This document shows, in pieces, positions 60,135 to 64,000 of a stretch of 64,000 bases of DNA. The notes beneath the pieces were generated by a model. That model was not told the DNA's origin. It worked only from the letters and a program-made list of their open reading frames with translations, and searched no databases. This DNA is from Pyxicephalus adspersus. Lineage: Eukaryota > Chordata > Amphibia > Anura > Pyxicephalidae. The position numbers were made by a program, and so were the translations under genes. The DNA lies in NCBI RefSeq assembly GCF_032062135.1, contig NC_092868.1:51297053-51361052 (forward strand), in the 5' to 3' direction. The first letter of the stretch is position 1, and every line of letters starts with the position of its first letter.

Positions 60135-60720
60135 GATATTTTTTTTGGTTTCAATAAGTTTTAATTAACGTTTTACAAAAGAAAAATTTAAATTCCAGCA
60201 CACTAAAAAATCATTTATCAAGACAGTGTTTAAAAAGTGTACAAACAGTATGAACAGTAGTAAACACTCAGCCAAGGCTAATGCTTTTCAAGGCACATAA
60301 GGCCAACCATGCGAATGGCGTATAGGCTCCAACGTAATAAGCCCATAGAATTGCCCTTGGGGCTGATTCTTATTCATGAAGAGAGCTATAGTCCCTAAGG
60401 GGTGTCCCCCAATAGGGTAAGCCCCCTTCCCGCCCCACCAGGTGGGTTGGTCACGTTTAATAAGCCTGAGTAACATTTAGAGTGCCAATTAGTTCAAAGA
60501 GAACGAAAGAAAAGAAGAAGAGAAAGAGGGTAGGGGGAACTTGGATGGGTGTAGGCAGGGGGGTGAGGATGGTGATCAGGTCGTACAAACCTTAGATAAG
60601 GTTACCCTAGCGGAAGGGTGTGGTCTCAGCATAGGGCGTATTATATGGCCAGATGTGAGTGGTCACACCCCATTGGAATAATACTCAATCCATGGTACCC
60701 ACACTCTCTGAAATGGTTCA
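60135..60720 (-). mobile_element. Candidate 5'-truncated LINE end, minus strand
   Basis: On the minus strand the sequence ends '...ttaaaacttattgaaacc' followed by a run of A (the 'tttttttt' at 60138-60146). This is the layout of an L1-like 3' UTR with poly(A). Upstream on the same strand is a pyrimidine-rich stretch (complement of 60500-60560). No reverse transcriptase motif is present and no target-site duplication was confirmed, so this is inference from layout. Confidence 0.35.
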
Positions 60721-60949
60721 TGGAATCGGTGAGTATAGCTCGCATGTGGTAAACCCACCACCAAAACTGGCGCAGGTCCTCCAGTCTACATCAGTAGTAG
60801 AAAGTGGAGAGTGTGTGGATTCTGGGGTGCTCGTCTTCCGCAATGAGTCTCAGAAGAGAGTCTGCCAGGGATATATTTTTATGTTGACTACAATTAATGC
60901 TAGAAGAAGTGTTGTTGTAACATTTCCAGGTATTTATTACTATTATAGC

Positions 60950-61095
60950 AATCACAGTACTCTCCCCCTGACCTTGCTTCCTAGACTGACATGCCAGCTC
61001 ACTGTATCTGTCTGTCATCTGCAACCCCTATTTAATGTACAGTGCTGCCTAATATGTTGGGGCTATATAAATCCTGTTTAATATTAATGTCATGG
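60950..61095 (+). repeat. Short interspersed repeat E, plus copy
   Basis: Contains 'ctgtatctgtctgtcatctg', 'caacccctatttaatgtaca', 'gtgctgcctaatatgttgg' and 'ggctatataaatcctgttta', ending in an AT-rich tail. The 5' part is diverged. An open frame running through it is not a gene. Confidence 0.7.
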
Positions 61096-62569
61096 AATGT
61101 ATGAGAAGACTCACATGTAAAACAGAAGTTAGTGACAGTGGGCGGCTGTACAGAGGAGGACTCAATACCGAGGGAGGTAATTTACTTCTAATCCAACGCA
61201 CCACACAATTCTACATGGATGGGGACTGGACAAGCAACAGCTATCAGGGGTGTGCTGGAAAATGGGTTTGAGTTAAAAATCAGGCCACCTTGTGGTGCTA
61301 AATCAGGCCTTGGGTGGCAAAAAAACCTTCTGTTAGCACCTTCACCTAGAAAACTACACTAAGAAAAGTCTAACTGAGAGTTCTCTTTTCCCTTCCCTTT
61401 TTGTGAAAATTGTTAGATTTCATTAGAAAACCACCAATCAATTAAAATTATTTGGAATTCTTGGAAAAGGTGATTTATGGTGTTTTTTTAGGGTTTCATT
61501 TGGGCATTGAATAGCTCCTAAGGGTTACAGAATTTCTGGACTTGTTAGTGTGCCACAAAACAACCCTACTTTTTCACAAAAAATAAAATGTAGAGGAACA
61601 AGAAAACTAAATTAAATAACTAAATGATTTCTAATATACCGCATAAAACATCCTCTAAAAAAAGATAAAAAAAGATCTTTTTGTTTGTTTCATTTTGCCT
61701 AAGCAATGAGCATATCCACATCGCTGATGGTGAAATGAATTTTACAGGAATCACTCTGCTTATATCTTATTATGCACAGGCATAGGAAGCAACGGAGAGA
61801 CTTGACCGTCACCTAGAGGGCTCCATATGAAAGGAACATGAAATTTTGTGTCTCTTTTTGCTACACCACATTGGCTGTCCTGTAGAAAGAAAAATTGCAG
61901 CCGCTTTCAAATTTGTTGTGGTTTGGATGTGTCTGGTCATTCTTGATCAACCATCTGCCTGTGTATGAGCAGATGAAAGTAAACAAGGAATATATGAGGC
62001 TGGGGTGAGGTCAGCCTTTAATGTGCTGTATAGTAAGCCCTGAACAGACTGAAGCAGAGATGTGAGCACAGGACAGCTGCAATGCAGAGGACCTTCAGGG
62101 AGAAAAAAAAAATTTATAATTATACCAACCATGACTTGTATAAGTTGCTTGGCTGTGTACACAGGCTTGATTGCAGCAAACTAATAATGAAACACACTGA
62201 AAAGCATTATCTCTTGGCCTGATAAACATAGGCTGCCACCACACTTCTACATTAAAGTACCACTAATGTAATGTACTACGGGTATTCTAATGGCATCATT
62301 TTAAATTGACACCAAATGCACACATACAGTAAATGGCAACACAGTGGCACTAAAAGAAACCAGAATGCAAGTACCGTGTCTTGTGCTTTGCTGCATTGCC
62401 AAAACGTCAAAAGAATGAAGGAGCTGCCTTAAAACAATGCACAAAACTGCAAAAGAATCAAAACTTTTGTTCCTACTTTGACTTAGAATTTATAACCCTC
62501 TTTCATGGCTGCTGCAAAGGGGGGTAAAGGCTGCTCTATACATTTGCTATAAACAATGTATTCAATTGT

Positions 62570-62712
62570 AAGATTGTAAGCTCTTCTTGGCAGGGTCCTC
62601 TCCTCCTGTGGCACTGTCTGTATCTCTGTCTGCAACCCCTATTTAATGTACTGCACTGTGTTATATGTTGGCGCTAGATAAATCCTGTATATTAATAATT
62701 TTAATATTATCC
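62570..62712 (+). repeat. Short interspersed repeat E, best plus copy
   Basis: Reads 'agattgtaagctcttcttgg', 'cagggtcctctcctcctgtg', 'gcactgtctgtatctctgtc', 'gcaacccctatttaatgta' and 'ttggcgctagataaatcctg', then a tail of tattaat units. It matches the other two copies along their length. Confidence 0.8.
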
Positions 62713-64000
62713 TCTATCTCTAGAGAATTTGCTTTTAGGATTGAGATTAGAGAGATAGGTGGGCTCTTATTGATTTTGCCTAGGGCCACTTAAAACATAG
62801 GTGATCATTTAAAAGTTCTGATGAAAAAAAAAAAGAGTTCTTTGCTTATTGGAGCAAGAGCACTCCATGATTGGAGGGAAAGCAAGGTCATGTGACCTGT
62901 CCAGTCCAACTTTTATGACTGGGATGGGACATGATTGGTACAGTGAAGAGCAGAGATTAAATAGTGCTATTTGAACTCTTCAAATAGGCCACTTAGTTGT
63001 AGCTTTTGGTGAATTCTGTTGATACTGTTGACATTAATGTAGGTCTTGTTAGTACTTTTCAAAAGCACTTGCTAAGTGGGAAGGTCTGCTTTCCTATAAC
63101 CAGCTCATCAGTCTCAGTGTTGTAATAGGAAACATTGTAGCAACAGAATTCCTTAACAGGAACTAGAATCCTTTTGGACATAAGACTCCTTCAGCAGGGT
63201 ATGACTGAAATACAATACCAGTAGGTTGGCATGATTGCAGAGAAGGGAAATCTTAACTTTTGGAGAAGCTTGTACAAATTTCACATTTTCCTTGAGAATG
63301 GTGCGTGGATCACTCAAAACACTGGTCACTTGACCTCATTCTTCTACCTTTTTGTCATTAGGTATCTTGTCTGTGCTATTTTAATTTTGTACAAAATAAA
63401 TGCCTGACATGTATGTGCATTGCAATATGTTGATCTATTACCATGTACAGGTATGTATTACTGCTTTATGATGGACATTTCTCTTCATTTTTTCTACAAA
63501 TAATTTGCACAATAAACATTTACGTCTATTATTTACAGATATGTAATTAGGGTGGTGATAGCAGCTTTTAGCTAGTAAGCATTCAAGATACATATTACAA
63601 GTACACTTTGTGAGTACATTTTTGTCCTTGGTTGGTGTGCAAAGCACAAATAAATAATCTGTGCTTAAAGAATTCTCTTTTTAACCCAAAATCTTAGGTT
63701 TCTACTACAATCACCATTAGGACAAACAGAATAAACTTCCCTAGCTGGGACATTAATAAAACACAATCTTATCTTAAACTTTTCCTCTTCTACAGAATCC
63801 AGATATTTTTGGCTTTTGCTACACTTCAAACAGACATACTTGAAAGAGTGACAAGCGGGAATCTGTTAACAAACCAGAATCATTTCATTTAGTTATGTTT
63901 AACCTTTTTTGTTTAAAGAAATATTACCAGGAATCAGCATAAGCGATAACAGATTCAATGCAGGAGATAGTAAAGTAGCAATAAATTTTATCACAAAGAA

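Larger units (their letters stand above)
56602..64000 (+). other. camta1: CAMTA1 intron after the TIG exons (partial)
   Basis: At least 7.4 kb, starting with a strong GTAAGT donor. The next coding exon (Asn-Gln-Phe-Arg-Met-Ser start) is not visible. It contains a possible cryptic terminal exon at 57.12 kb, a low-repeat block near 59.9 kb, a candidate minus-strand retroelement end at 60.15-60.7 kb and two short plus-strand repeat copies (60.95 and 62.57 kb). Nothing specific was recognised in 57230-59800, 61100-62560 and 62720-64000. Confidence 0.85.

Noticed and set aside
60659..61081. 140-codon plus-strand open frame
   Set aside because: It runs through a candidate minus-strand LINE end and into repeat E, has no splice context and no recognisable domain.

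Overview
The window is vertebrate nuclear DNA from the middle of one very large gene on the + strand. Four internal exons match CAMTA1 (calmodulin-binding transcription activator 1) from end to end, read from memory of the human protein. They lie at 26021-26161, 32851-34700, 50685-50811 and 56467-56601. Spliced together they keep one open frame of 2253 nt (750 whole codons plus a partial codon at each end), with clean GT/AG borders and junction phases 1, 1, 0, 1, 1. Neither the N-terminal DNA-binding CG-1 exons nor the C-terminal ankyrin/IQ exons were seen. The gene therefore enters from the left and leaves to the right.

The organism looks like a frog (anuran), possibly a ranoid. The protein is close to mammalian CAMTA1 but clearly diverged. 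The introns carry repeats I associate with frog genomes: a tRNA-headed SINE, a short element containing the 'GCGCTGTACA' and 'CAACCCCTATTTAATGTA' motifs, hairpin-rich MITEs with GTACACAC ends, and non-autonomous Helitrons. The species cannot be named from sequence alone.

Layout: 1-26020 is intron, with a minisatellite (3.2-3.6 kb), dispersed repeats, two adjacent MITEs (13.4-14.1 kb), a nested transposon cluster inside a split tandem repeat (16.0-17.5 kb) and several low-repeat, CpG-retaining blocks that may be enhancers. 26021-26161 is the exon at the end of the CG-1 region. 26162-32850 is intron with a SINE. 32851-34700 is the giant central exon (transactivation region). 34701-50684 is intron with dispersed repeats and a tandem Helitron array (46.7-48.5 kb). 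50685-50811 and 56467-56601 encode the TIG domain. 56602-64000 is intron. No tRNA, rRNA, CRISPR or second protein gene was found. The remaining short open frames show no codon signal, splice context or family resemblance.

The main leads are: tandem Helitrons carrying an internal 118-bp minisatellite; a MITE with three near-perfect hairpins; a TTAA-flanked piggyBac-type MITE inside a pre-existing repeat; a Cys/His cluster that exists only after two exons are spliced; three candidate SUMO sites; and candidate RFX, CTCF and homeodomain-rich regulatory sites. No wholly new biological system is evident.
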